This document shows positions 1-7,906 of a stretch of 64,000 nt of DNA, in pieces. The translations under genes and the position numbers were made by a program. The notes beneath the pieces are model-generated. The model saw nothing but the letters and a program-made list of their open reading frames with translations, had not been told where the DNA came from and ran no database searches. The number at the start of each line of letters is the position of its first letter. Position 1 is the stretch's first letter. Source of the stretch: Bacillota bacterium (GTDB lineage: Bacteria; Bacillota; UBA4882; UBA8346); assembly GCA_023402395.1 (NCBI GenBank), contig JAEYGI010000048.1, positions 15,922-79,921 on the forward strand, in the 5' to 3' direction.

Positions 1-1
1 C

Positions 2-514
2 ACCACTCCCGAGGAAGACCTGGCGTTCGGACTGAGCCTGCTGCAACTGCCTGCGTCGCGGATCCGCGCCAAAGTCGATCATTATTTGGAACTGTTTCAG
101 TTGACTGAAAGACGCAATCAGAGCGTCAATCATTTATCCGGCGGCGAATTGCGCCGGCTGGCGCTGGCCGCGGTGTTGATCACCGAGCCGGCATTGTTGA
201 TTCTGGACGAACCCATGGCCATGCTCGATTACGCCAATCGTCAAATCCTGTTGGATTGCCTCAGACAGTCGGTTCCCGCGGAGACCGCCGTTCTCTGGCT
301 GGACCATGATCTTAGGAATTGCCGGCATTGCCGGCGCTGGATGCTTCTGAACCGTGAGGGAAGGGTGCAGGATGTCTCGCTCGGGGAGCTAAGTTCCGAA
401 TCCTTTCTGAAGGGGGAGCAACTGGAACCGGCTCCACTGCAGTTTCTGGAGTGGCTGCATCCGGAGTCGGTTTCGAAGGCGATCTTTGGACCGGAGCGGA
501 TGATCATTACATGA
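2..514 (+). CDS. ecfA: ECF transporter ATPase (EcfA-type), 5' truncated
   Basis: This is the C-terminal part of an ABC ATPase of an energy-coupling-factor (vitamin/metal) importer. The reading frame is open from base 2, so the gene starts upstream of the window and its Walker A is missing. Visible parts, in order, are the post-Q-loop stretch TPEEDLAFG, the signature LSGGE, Walker B LLILDEP with the D-loop, and a switch-region histidine in WLDHD. The stop overlaps the start of the next ATPase gene (ATGA), and a second ATPase plus EcfT follow, the usual Firmicute order. The family assignment is firm. The numbering A1 or A2 is not certain, because the two ATPases were placed by position only. 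Confidence 0.9.
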   Translation, partial: TTPEEDLAFGLSLLQLPASRIRAKVDHYLELFQLTERRNQSVNHLSGGELRRLALAAVLITEPALLILDEPMAMLDYANRQILLDCLRQSVPAETAVLWLDHDLRNCRHCRRWMLLNREGRVQDVSLGELSSESFLKGEQLEPAPLQFLEWLHPESVSKAIFGPERMIIT

Positions 515-1284
515 TTGAAGTCGAACGTCTGTCATTGGTTTACCAGCCGGGGGGCCCCTTGGCGCGGCCGGTGCTCCGGGATTTGTCGTTTACGGTCAAG
601 CCCGGCGAGATCGTCGGGGTGATCGGACCAAGCGGCGCCGGAAAAAGCAGTTTGTTGCGGTGCTTGGCCGGCGTTTTGCCGCCAGTGTCAGGGCGGGCCG
701 AAGTCCGCCGCAAGGATGGCGCCGTAGCTGCCGGAGCGGTGGGGCTGGTCATGCAAGAGGCCGAGCGGCAGTTCTTTATGGACACCATTGCCGGGGAGGT
801 CGGTTTCGCCTTGGTCAACCGGGGGTATGCCCCGGACCGGATCGCCGCCAGGGTGGCCGAAGTCATCCGGCGGGTCGGCTACCACGGCGACCCGGCCGGG
901 TCGCCGTTTCAGTTGAGCGGCGGCCAGCAGCGCCGGATCGCGATCGCCAGTATCCTGGTGTTCGAGCCGGAAGTGCTACTGCTCGATGAGCCTACGGTTG
1001 GGCTGGATGCCGGAGGGCTAGGGTTTATCCGGGAGGTGATCGCCGAGTATCGCCGCAACCGCAATCCAGTGCTCGTCGCCAGCCATGACCTGGATTTCCT
1101 CTATCCGGTGGTCGACCGGTTTCTGGTGGTGGCTGAAGGCGGTCTGAAGGCCGATTTTCCAAGAGCGGATTTCGTTCACTTTCAGGACTTGGCCGGCCAG
1201 TTGGGCATCGGCGTTCCGGAACGGGTCCGCCTGCTCTCCGGCGGAGCCCCGGATTATATAAAGGAAAGCTTACAAGCGCCATGA
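511..1284 (+). CDS. ecfA: ECF transporter ATPase (EcfA-type)
   Basis: This is the second ATPase of the ECF module, expected to pair with its upstream neighbour and drive the shared EcfT with interchangeable substrate-binding S components. The 257-residue protein has Walker A GPSGAGKSS, a Q-loop at VMQEAERQ, signature LSGGQQ, Walker B VLLLDEP and H-loop ASHD. The start is the ATG at 511, which overlaps the upstream stop by four bases; an in-frame start at 451 would lie deep inside the upstream gene and is not needed. It overlaps ecfT by four bases at its end, so the module is translationally coupled. No S component is encoded in this window. Confidence 0.93.
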   Translation: MIEVERLSLVYQPGGPLARPVLRDLSFTVKPGEIVGVIGPSGAGKSSLLRCLAGVLPPVSGRAEVRRKDGAVAAGAVGLVMQEAERQFFMDTIAGEVGFALVNRGYAPDRIAARVAEVIRRVGYHGDPAGSPFQLSGGQQRRIAIASILVFEPEVLLLDEPTVGLDAGGLGFIREVIAEYRRNRNPVLVASHDLDFLYPVVDRFLVVAEGGLKADFPRADFVHFQDLAGQLGIGVPERVRLLSGGAPDYIKESLQAP

Positions 1285-2057
1285 ATCTGTTTGGAGTGTA
1301 TTATCCCGGCCATTCATTCTGGCACGGGCTGGATCCCCGGAGCAAAGTCATCTGGGTGTTGGGAATGATGGTCTGGCTGTTCCCGGCTGGATTTTGGCCG
1401 GTGGTGGGAGCTTTGGCGTTTCTCTGCGGGCTGTACCTGAGTTCCGGGTTGCCGGCGGGGCTGTGGCTGAAAGCGGTGGCCCAGTTCAAATGGCTGCTGC
1501 TCGTGACCTTCTTGCTGAATCTGGTCATTCCGTGGCAGCCTGGGGGGCTGCTGGGAACTCTTGGGGCCAACGGTTTGGCCGCGTTGCTGGTCGCGCTCAG
1601 GCTGGCGGCGCTGTTTGCGGCCGCCGCCTGGCTGACGTTCACGACCCAACCGCAGCGGTTGGTGGACGGCCTCGCCAAGCTCTTTAAGCCCTTGAACCCC
1701 CTGTTGCGGAAGATCGATTTGCCCTTGATCATGAGTCTGGTGCTCCGGTTTATCCCTGAGATCTACCAGGAAAGCGAGAACATCATCATGGCCCAGCGGG
1801 TCAGGGGAGCCGGAAAGCCGCTGTCGTGGCGGGACGGTTCCTTATGGGTCCGGTGCACGGTGATTCCGCTGTTTGTCGCCAGTATCCGCAAGTCAGCCCA
1901 GACCGCCATCGCCATGGAGGCGCGCGGCTACCGGATCGGGCTGGCGCGGACCGCCATGACCGAATTGAAACTGAAGCCGGCCGACGTTTTCGTGATGGGA
2001 GCAGCGGGATTGATCGTTGCCTTGACAATCTGGCTGGGGTGGGCCCATGGCGGATGA
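1281..2057 (+). CDS. ecfT: ECF transporter transmembrane protein EcfT
   Basis: This is the membrane scaffold of the ECF importer, coupling the two ATPases to S components. The 258-residue protein is hydrophobic with about five or six membrane segments. Near the C-terminus it has two cytoplasmic coupling motifs: RVRG at about residues 173-176 and ARG at 214-216 within MEARGYR. These Ala-Arg-Gly-type motifs are the diagnostic ATPase-contact sites of the family. It overlaps the upstream ATPase by ATGA and overlaps truA by 11 bases, so the four genes form one transcription unit. Confidence 0.93.
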   Translation: MNLFGVYYPGHSFWHGLDPRSKVIWVLGMMVWLFPAGFWPVVGALAFLCGLYLSSGLPAGLWLKAVAQFKWLLLVTFLLNLVIPWQPGGLLGTLGANGLAALLVALRLAALFAAAAWLTFTTQPQRLVDGLAKLFKPLNPLLRKIDLPLIMSLVLRFIPEIYQESENIIMAQRVRGAGKPLSWRDGSLWVRCTVIPLFVASIRKSAQTAIAMEARGYRIGLARTAMTELKLKPADVFVMGAAGLIVALTIWLGWAHGG

Positions 2058-2796
2058 ATCGCGGAATTTGAAATTGATCGTGGCCTATGACGGGACGGAG
2101 TTTGCCGGATTTCAACGCCAGGCCGGCGGGCTTCGCACGGTCCAGGCCGTGCTGGAAGAGAGCATCTGGACCATCAGCGGCGAAACGGCGCGGCTGACCG
2201 GAGCCGGCCGGACCGATGCCGGTGTCCATGCCCGGGGCCAAGTGGTCAATTTTTATACCGCGGCGCGGCTGTCGGCCGATGCCTGGCGGCAGGCATTAAA
2301 CAGCGTGCTGCCCGAGGATGTGCTCGTCCGGTCGGCCGCCGTGGCCGATCCCGAGTTTCATGCCCGTTATTGGGCGAAGTCCAAAACCTATTCATACCGG
2401 ATCTACAACGACCGGCTTCGCCCGGTCTTTGAGCGGCGCTATGCCTATCATTATAAACACGGCCTGGAGCCGGACCTGATGCGGCAGGCGGCCGCGCTGC
2501 TGGCCGGGACCCGCGACTTTCGCAGTTTTCAGGCGGCTGGATCGGCGGTGCGAAACAGCGTCCGGACCGTTCACTGCTGCCGGGTTGAGACCGACGGGCC
2601 GGAGATCGTCATTTCCATCAATGCCGACGGTTTTTTGTATCATATGGTCCGGAACATCGCCGGCACCCTGATCTGGGTCGGCAACCGTCGCATCGACGCG
2701 GCCCGGTTTCAGCAGATCCTGGACTCCGGCGACCGGACACAGGCCGGCCCGACCGCGCCGGCCTGTGGATTGTGTCTGCAAGAGGTTTTTTATTGA
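2047..2796 (+). CDS. truA: tRNA pseudouridine(38-40) synthase TruA
   Basis: TruA isomerizes uridines 38-40 in the anticodon arm of tRNAs. The 249-residue protein has the usual length and the catalytic aspartate, about D57, in the signature GRTDAGVHARGQ. It also starts with the family's VAYDGTEFAGFQ segment. The gene overlaps ecfT by 11 bases and closes the ecfA-ecfA-ecfT-truA string. In most Firmicutes rplM and rpsI follow directly; here a two-hairpin repeat follows instead. Confidence 0.96.
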   Translation: MADESRNLKLIVAYDGTEFAGFQRQAGGLRTVQAVLEESIWTISGETARLTGAGRTDAGVHARGQVVNFYTAARLSADAWRQALNSVLPEDVLVRSAAVADPEFHARYWAKSKTYSYRIYNDRLRPVFERRYAYHYKHGLEPDLMRQAAALLAGTRDFRSFQAAGSAVRNSVRTVHCCRVETDGPEIVISINADGFLYHMVRNIAGTLIWVGNRRIDAARFQQILDSGDRTQAGPTAPACGLCLQEVFY

Positions 2797-2885
2797 TTAA
2801 TGGCTTTTAACAATTAGTTTTTTCAACAATTCCTCCGCTGAAAAACACCCCAGGAACTTTTCCGGAGCTTCCCAACCCCGGGAGC

Positions 2886-3065
2886 TATATAGGATGAAGT
2901 AGATATCTTTACTAAATTTGCATTCGTAAAGCCGAATGCAAATGAATAATCGGAATTTACTTCATCCTATTACAGCTGAAATAAGTTGAATTAAATTCAT
3001 TAATTTCCCATCATGGCCGGCATTAAGGACATGATGCATATCAGAAATTTAATTCAACTTATATA
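2886..3065 (+). repeat. Two-hairpin intergenic element, full copy 1
   Basis: This is a full-length member of the window's main repeat family. Hairpin A (about 2890-2970) has arms GGATGAAGTA and TACTTCATCC with an inner stem TTTGCATTCG / CGAATGCAAA. A linker near TTACAGCTGAAAT follows. Hairpin B (about 2983-3060) has arms AAGTTGAATTAAATT and AATTTAATTCAACTT, with an inner CATCATG / CATGATG stem. Both ends abut TATA. It lies after truA. Confidence 0.9.
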
Positions 3066-3068
3066 GCC

Positions 3069-3146
3069 GGAAACTTTCTTTCCGAACCGGCCCCTGATGC
3101 CAATCATCGATTGCGGCCCAATATCCATCCTGGAAATTTTCTTTCC
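3069..3146. other. Pair of GGAAA-N5-TTTCC dyads
   Basis: Two short dyads of the form GGAAA-N5-TTTCC lie at 3069-3083 and 3132-3146, just after the two-hairpin element. The same dyad recurs four times at 34.1-34.3 kb and once at 49.4 kb. The rest of 3147-3335 shows only short palindromes such as GAATTCCCGGAATTC and no credible gene. Confidence 0.5.
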
Positions 3147-3335
3147 AGCTCGGCCTGCCGGCCCGGAATTCCCGGAATTCCAAATTCCAACCATTACTGC
3201 CGCTCCGGCGTCTCCGGAGAGCGATTCTCCAAGATAGCTTCACAGGCGCAACCCTATTTCAGTCAATTGGCGCGCCTTTGTTGTTACCTATATACAGCAA
3301 TCCAATGAGAAAATGTTCCGGCCGGTGGTACAAAA

Positions 3336-3375
3336 TTGATACGATTTTGATACGCCACGGCGCTTAAGATATGAT
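3336..3375 (+). promoter_or_regulatory. Sigma-A-type promoter for the 3438 gene
   Basis: A TTGATA box at 3347-3352 and TATGAT at 3370-3375 are separated by 17 bases, close to the housekeeping consensus. A second TTGATA at 3336 lies 11 bases further upstream. The 3438 gene starts about 60 bases downstream. Confidence 0.65.
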
Positions 3376-3437
3376 AAGATCCGGATTGGGAGGCCACCCG
3401 AATTGTCTACATATAAACAATGGAAAGGAAGAGAAGA

Positions 3438-3755
3438 ATGAAAGAATCCAAATCAATCGCGGCGCAACTGACCCGGGCCGAACTGATGCTGTCCGGCGTC
3501 ACCGCTCACCTCGAACGGCTCTCCGTCCGGGGAATTGACAGCGATTTCGCTAGTATGCTCAATGGCAAGCACCGCCAGTTCCAGGAAGCCTACAGCGGCC
3601 AAATGGCGCTCAAGGCCCGGCTGATGGAGAAGACCGAGGAACGCCAGGTTCTTCAGGACGAGGTGAACCGGATGGTCAGCGAAGCCCGGAAACTGGTCAA
3701 GATCGAATTGCCGCCGGAGACCTGGCGCGAATTCGGGATCGTGGATGAAAGGTAG
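3438..3755 (+). CDS. Small coiled-coil protein, paralogue of the 3974 gene
   Basis: This is a 105-residue soluble, charged, helix-rich protein of unknown function. The start is the ATG at 3438, preceded by the Shine-Dalgarno AAAGGAAG; an in-frame ATG at 3420 lies upstream of that site and is rejected. It shares with the next gene the N-terminal LMLSGxxAHxERLxxRGI, a central ALKARLxExT coiled-coil segment and the C-terminal ARKLVKIELPxExWxEFGI block. It therefore comes from a tandem duplication. It has no signal peptide or membrane segment. A sigma-A-type promoter lies just upstream. I recall similar C-termini in uncharacterized proteins of other anaerobes but cannot name a family. Confidence 0.8.
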   Translation: MKESKSIAAQLTRAELMLSGVTAHLERLSVRGIDSDFASMLNGKHRQFQEAYSGQMALKARLMEKTEERQVLQDEVNRMVSEARKLVKIELPPETWREFGIVDER

Positions 3756-3765
3756 CTTGTAGTTT

Positions 3766-3955
3766 TTGGCTGGTGGTTCTTGGTTCTTGGCATTAGGTCT
3801 TGGCTTTGGGGTTTATCGTTCGTGATTCTTCTAATCCGCTTGTCCCGGGAGGAGGATGGAAGTTGAGCGGTGGGCCGACCGATAACCCAAACCACGCGCC
3901 GAACCGCTAGGAACCAAGAACTAACGGCCACCAACCACCACCAACCATCGCCAAC
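3766..3955. repeat. Long imperfect inverted repeat between paralogues
   Basis: The gap between the two small paralogues folds back on itself. A G/T-rich left arm (about 3766-3820, with GGTTCTTGGTTCTTGG) is matched by an A/C-rich right arm (about 3889-3955, with GGAACCAAGAAC and CCACCAACCACCACC). In RNA this would form a long imperfect hairpin ending just before the Shine-Dalgarno of the second gene. Confidence 0.65.
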
Positions 3956-3973
3956 AGGAGGTGACTCAAAACC

Positions 3974-4285
3974 ATGCAACGTTCATTCGCCGAGCACGTC
4001 ACCGGCAGCCAGTTGATGCTGTCCGGGCTGGCGGCTCATCAGGAGCGGCTGGCCCGGCGGGGGATCAGCCAAACGTTTCTGGAGGATTATCGCGAGGCCC
4101 TGCAAGTGGTCCTGGAGGACGAGGCGGCTCAGGAGGCCTTAAAGGCCAGGCTCCGAGAGCGGACGGCGTCCCTCTACGCCAAGATCGCCGACCTGGACCG
4201 CCAGTACCGCCTAGCCCGGAAGTTGGTCAAAATCGAACTGCCCAGGGAAGGGTGGCTGGAGTTCGGGATCAGGGCCCGGAGGTGA
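3974..4285 (+). CDS. Small coiled-coil protein, paralogue of the 3438 gene
   Basis: This is a 103-residue, highly charged helical protein of unknown function. The ATG at 3974 follows a strong AGGAGGTGA site. It aligns end to end with the upstream product, keeping LMLSG, AHxERL, RGI, ALKARL and the C-terminal ARKLVKIELP...W.EFGI block, while the middle has diverged. Persistence of both copies with conserved ends suggests a hetero- or homo-oligomeric helical protein; that is inference. A long inverted repeat separates the two genes. A different frame (3961-4458) is a shadow. Confidence 0.8.
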   Translation: MQRSFAEHVTGSQLMLSGLAAHQERLARRGISQTFLEDYREALQVVLEDEAAQEALKARLRERTASLYAKIADLDRQYRLARKLVKIELPREGWLEFGIRARR

Positions 4286-4340
4286 GGGGGTTTTTGTTTT
4301 TTGGTTCGGGGCGGGCTCAAACTTACGCCGGATTAAAATC

Positions 4341-4594
4341 ATACCCCTCCCTCATTCCCTCCCCGGTGTTGTCATTTCGAGGATTCCAGTCAGCGGGGAG
4401 GGATGAGTCGCCGGAAACTCGGGTTTCCACTGCGCTGATGCTTCGAAGCGGTCTTTGATCCGGACGGCGTTAGCCCCAAAATCCGGCTTCCTTTATTTCA
4501 CTACAAAAATGGGTAAGCGTTTCCAGCGAATCGCCCCTCCCCGCTGAAAATCTTCTACGAAATCGCTACGTCGGGGAGGGGATGGGGGAGAGGT
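4341..4594. repeat. Nested inverted repeat, convergent intergenic region
   Basis: Outer arms TACCCCTCCCTC... (4341-4372) and GGGGAGGGGATGGGGGAGAGGTA (about 4572-4594) are inverted copies. Inner arms with GTCAGCGGGGAGGGAT (about 4390) and CGCCCCTCCCCGCTGA (about 4530) are inverted too. It fills the gap between the 3974 gene and the oppositely oriented GH57 gene and could act as a bidirectional transcription end. No gene was seen in 4286-4602. Confidence 0.6.
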
Positions 4595-4602
4595 AACGGC
4601 CG

Positions 4603-6231
4603 CTACCCTTGGGCAGCGGCCACTTCGACGATGGGGTCGGACGCGGCTAGGCCGGGGTTGTAAACCTCGTAATTGATCTCCGGGAAGATGTTGTCCTTCT
4701 CCTCTAGTTGCCGGAGATAGCCGGGGTCGATCCGATTATACTTGATCTGTTCATACAAATTGTTGAAACGATGGATATGGTTTTTGGTCCGTTTCACCGC
4801 GTAATTGACCATGGTGCCGGTTTTCATGATGAACGCCCAGTCGCTGCTCTGCAAGAGCAGGAGCTCGCGGGCGGCCTGATTCAGGGCGCGCTTCAGATCG
4901 CCCTGGGCGCCGGGGAAGCCCGCCGCCAGCTCCACCATGCGGTCGGAGAGCTGGTGCAGGTGGCGGTAGATCCAGTCATTGCTGCCTTCCAGCCAGACCT
5001 CGTTGTAGCCCTTATAGCCCCAGCTGGACATCGACGGAACCGAAACCTGGTTCCGGGGATACATCTCCAGATAGTCAATGGGCGAGAGCAGTTTGACGGT
5101 CTTTTGATCGTAAGTGATCTTCCGGATCAGAAAGTCCAGCCACTGCGGGCCCTCAAACCACCAATGCCCGAACAGCTCGGCATCGTATGGGGAGATGATG
5201 ATCGGGCGCCGGTCCAGGATCGAGGCTACATACTCGATCTGCTTCTCGCGGTTGAACATGAAGTTCCCGGCGTGCTGCGCGGCTTTCTCCCGGGCCGCCC
5301 AAGGGTTATAAGGCTGCTTGTCAGAGGTCCGGCCGGTGATCCGGTAGTATTTGACGCCGGTGAACGAGCGGATGCCGCTGTCGGGCAGATGCGGGCGGAC
5401 GTAATCGTATTCGAGATCAAAGCCGACATCCCGGTAAAATTCGCGGTAATCGTAATCGCCGGGATAGCCCTCATCGGCGCTCCAGACCTGCTTGGACGAC
5501 TCCAGATCACGGCCGAAGGCCGCCACCCCGGACGGGCAGTAGATCGGGGCGAATACGCCGTATTTGGGCCGGGGGGAAGCATTCAGGACCCCATGGGCGT
5601 CGGTGAAAAAGAAGCGCAACCCTTCTTTGCGGAGCGCCTCGTCAATGCCGGGCTGATAGCCGCATTCCGGCAGCCAAATGCCGCGCGGCGGACGCCCCAG
5701 CACCCTGGTGTGGTATTGGGCCGCGATCCGGATCTGGGCGCGGGCCGCCGTTTCGTTGACCATCAACGGCAGAAACCCGTGCGTGGCCGCGCAGGTGATC
5801 AATTCGAGATAGCCCGCGTCCTGCAGTTCCCGGAAAGGAACCGTCAGATCGCAACGGTATTTCTCAGCGAAGAAATAGTGGCAGAACCGGAAATGTTCCA
5901 AATACATCAAAGCTACCTCGTGAAATTGGGGTAGCCAGCGGGTCCGCTCCACTTCTTTCTCCGCCAGTTCAATCAGGTTCTCGATTTTCTTCAGATAGCG
6001 CTGTTGCAGCAGATCGTCCTTGAACATTGACAACAAAGGGGGAGAGAGGCTAAGGGTCAACCGAAAATTGATTCCGTCGTTGGCCAGTCCCTGAAACACC
6101 CGGAGCAACGGAATATAGGTCTCGGTGATCGCCTCATAAAACCAGTTTTCCTCCAAAAACTCCGGAAGCTCCGGATGCCGCACAAAGGGCAGGTGCGAGT
6201 GGAGAATCATTGCCAGATAGCCGCGTTCCAT
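4603..6231 (-). CDS. GH57 family enzyme, 1,4-alpha-glucan branching type (DUF1957)
   Basis: This is a 542-residue glycoside hydrolase family 57 protein of the branching-enzyme subgroup, expected to act on cytoplasmic alpha-glucan (glycogen). It has the N-terminal HSHLPFVRHPE motif, the probable nucleophile E189 in WLPECGY, the probable acid/base D350 in SPYDAELFGHWW, and a C-terminal DUF1957-type helical domain. The ATG at 6231 is chosen because AAGGAG sits eight bases upstream; the in-frame GTG at 6240 touches that site. It follows the DUF4912 gene by 12 bases, and that gene's stop overlaps its Shine-Dalgarno, so the two are co-transcribed. No other glycogen genes are nearby. Confidence 0.88.
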   Translation of the reverse strand: MERGYLAMILHSHLPFVRHPELPEFLEENWFYEAITETYIPLLRVFQGLANDGINFRLTLSLSPPLLSMFKDDLLQQRYLKKIENLIELAEKEVERTRWLPQFHEVALMYLEHFRFCHYFFAEKYRCDLTVPFRELQDAGYLELITCAATHGFLPLMVNETAARAQIRIAAQYHTRVLGRPPRGIWLPECGYQPGIDEALRKEGLRFFFTDAHGVLNASPRPKYGVFAPIYCPSGVAAFGRDLESSKQVWSADEGYPGDYDYREFYRDVGFDLEYDYVRPHLPDSGIRSFTGVKYYRITGRTSDKQPYNPWAAREKAAQHAGNFMFNREKQIEYVASILDRRPIIISPYDAELFGHWWFEGPQWLDFLIRKITYDQKTVKLLSPIDYLEMYPRNQVSVPSMSSWGYKGYNEVWLEGSNDWIYRHLHQLSDRMVELAAGFPGAQGDLKRALNQAARELLLLQSSDWAFIMKTGTMVNYAVKRTKNHIHRFNNLYEQIKYNRIDPGYLRQLEEKDNIFPEINYEVYNPGLAASDPIVEVAAAQG

Positions 6232-6243
6232 GCCAATCACTCC

Positions 6244-7281
6244 TTAATGAGTCTGTTTGGAAACGATGGGGGTGACGGTGATGGTATCCACCCCATCGGC
6301 CGAGTGAGCCGCCACCGGAATGTATTGGGTGCCGTCCGGCAGCGCGAAGCGCATGGTAAACGTGCCGTCCGGGCGGAGAACGATCGGTTCGCCCTGGACT
6401 GTGACCTGAGCATCCGGTTCCGTAGCGCCGTAAACGATCAGTTCGGTATTGACCACCATCCAGAATTTACGCTCTTTGGGTTGATATTTGGCTGGACTGG
6501 AAAAACTGCTGACTCCGCCGGAGCTGATCTCCTGCTCCAGCCGTTTGATCAGCGATTCCACCAGTTCGGCCGAGCTGTTGCCGAGGCCGCCGCCAGCCAG
6601 GCGATAGAGGCGCTTGAAATCTTCCTCAATGACCATCCATTCGTCGTCGATCACGTCGGAGACGTTGTCGCGCGGCGTGGTCACCGGGTTGGAGCGGGCA
6701 ATGGTATAGAAAGCGCCGTTGTCCATGGTAAAGCCTAGATCGACGCAGAACGCGCGGTTCGGGCCCCCGACATGGACATACCAGTTGTTCGAGCCCTGAT
6801 TGACATCGATATCAAAAAAATAGTTGCTGTTGGCGCCGGTAAAATCGATCCCGGTAATATCATAAACCCGCAGGATTAGGGAGATCTGATCCCAGTTGCG
6901 CAGCCGCGCGATTTGTTCCCTGGTTTCCTGGCTGATACTCCAATAGCTGTATAACCAGTTTGGATCGCGAACCATCAGCACGATCTTGGTCACATCGTAT
7001 TCGTGAGGAATTTGCTGCTCCCGTTGTTCCGCGAAATTGACCCCCAATAAATGCTCGGGCAAGGGCGGCGGCGAAAGGCTCTCCGTAAAAGTTAGCGTTT
7101 TGGCGAGATGGCGAGCTATCTCCGGTTCTTGCTCGGGATTGGCGGAGAACGGCGGATCAAGGAGCACGATATGTTCAACGAGATCGTCCCGGGTAAGTTT
7201 GGAAACCCCTTTGAGGCCTAGCGATTTGGCGATCTCCAACAGCTGTTGTTTTGTTTTTCCCGCCAATTCCTCTCGGGTCAT
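6244..7281 (-). CDS. DUF4912 protein with N-terminal Rho_N-like domain
   Basis: This is a 345-residue cytoplasmic protein. Residues about 1-45 resemble the Rho N-terminal / SAP-like helical domain (KTKQQLLEIAKSLGLKG). The centre matches DUF4912 (about 90-225, with YDVTKIVLMVRDPNWLYSYW). The C-terminus is beta-rich and may be a carbohydrate-binding-like fold. DUF4912 proteins are often encoded next to DUF1957 GH57 enzymes, as here, so a role in glucan metabolism is inferred, but no activity is known. The Shine-Dalgarno is GAAGGGGGA before the ATG. The start region faces two intergenic repeats. Confidence 0.82.
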   Translation of the reverse strand: MTREELAGKTKQQLLEIAKSLGLKGVSKLTRDDLVEHIVLLDPPFSANPEQEPEIARHLAKTLTFTESLSPPPLPEHLLGVNFAEQREQQIPHEYDVTKIVLMVRDPNWLYSYWSISQETREQIARLRNWDQISLILRVYDITGIDFTGANSNYFFDIDVNQGSNNWYVHVGGPNRAFCVDLGFTMDNGAFYTIARSNPVTTPRDNVSDVIDDEWMVIEEDFKRLYRLAGGGLGNSSAELVESLIKRLEQEISSGGVSSFSSPAKYQPKERKFWMVVNTELIVYGATEPDAQVTVQGEPIVLRPDGTFTMRFALPDGTQYIPVAAHSADGVDTITVTPIVSKQTH

Positions 7282-7408
7282 TAACTATCCCCCTTCCGTA
7301 TCCATGAAATTCTATATTAATATTGCCGAGTCGCTTTTCTTCTATACCCGGTTTATCCGTAAAGCAGGCAACGTTGCCAAATTTATTCTGGATAAGGGTG
7401 CGCCGCTA

Positions 7409-7468
7409 CTATATATGTCGCAATAAGTTTCTTTGATAAGCGTTGATTATTGCGACATATTTTCCTTG
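7409..7468. repeat. Small hairpin repeat, family 2, copy 1
   Basis: A perfect 14-bp inverted repeat, ATATGTCGCAATAA (7413-7426) against its complement at 7447-7460, is followed by TTTTCCTT. A second, mutated copy lies at 17036-17100. In both places a two-hairpin-type element follows within about 50 bases. Confidence 0.75.
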
Positions 7469-7512
7469 AGTCTTTTAGGCTGTGAATGCTTTACCCAAAA
7501 CTTTTTTCAACA

Positions 7513-7701
7513 TATATAAGTTGAATTAAATTTCTGATATACATCTATACATCATGTCCCGTAAGCCTTCCATGATGGAGAAATTAATGAGTTTAATTCA
7601 ATTTATTACAGCTCTAATCGGATGAAGTAAATTCCGATTTGATTCATTTCATCCGCGTTAAGAATGTAAATTTAGTAAAGAAATTTACTTCATCCTATAT
7701 A
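7513..7701 (-). repeat. Two-hairpin intergenic element, full copy 2 (reverse)
   Basis: This is a full element in reverse orientation, hairpin B first and then A. Its B arms are TAAGTTGAATTAAATTTC and GTTTAATTCAATTTA. The A arms are TTCATCCG-type and TTTACTTCATCCTATA. The inner part of hairpin A is more diverged than in copy 1. TATATA lies at both ends. It sits between the divergent DUF4912 and FG-GAP genes; the remaining 7702-7906 contains no gene. Confidence 0.87.
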
Positions 7702-7906
7702 ATATTAACTGCAGCCGCAAGATTTTGGGTAGCTCCGGCGGGAGGAAACCAAAGGATTTGAGCGAATTTAAAAAAGATTGGACGCCTGTTTGGCATGGGT
7801 AATGACGTCCAGGCCGAAAAACCGGTGTCGCATTAAAGCGTCAGAAGTCACCGGACCCCGGAAACTCCCGGTTTCCAACTTTTGACCCAAAAAGGGAGTG
7901 AGCGCG

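Noticed and set aside
3049..3243. 64-codon minus-strand frame ending in the repeat
   Set aside because: GTG start without a Shine-Dalgarno, and the stop comes from hairpin B sequence.
4708..5934. 408-codon plus-strand frame inside the GH57 gene
   Set aside because: It is a shadow of the GH57 gene on the other strand; it lacks a ribosome site and has no recognizable motif.
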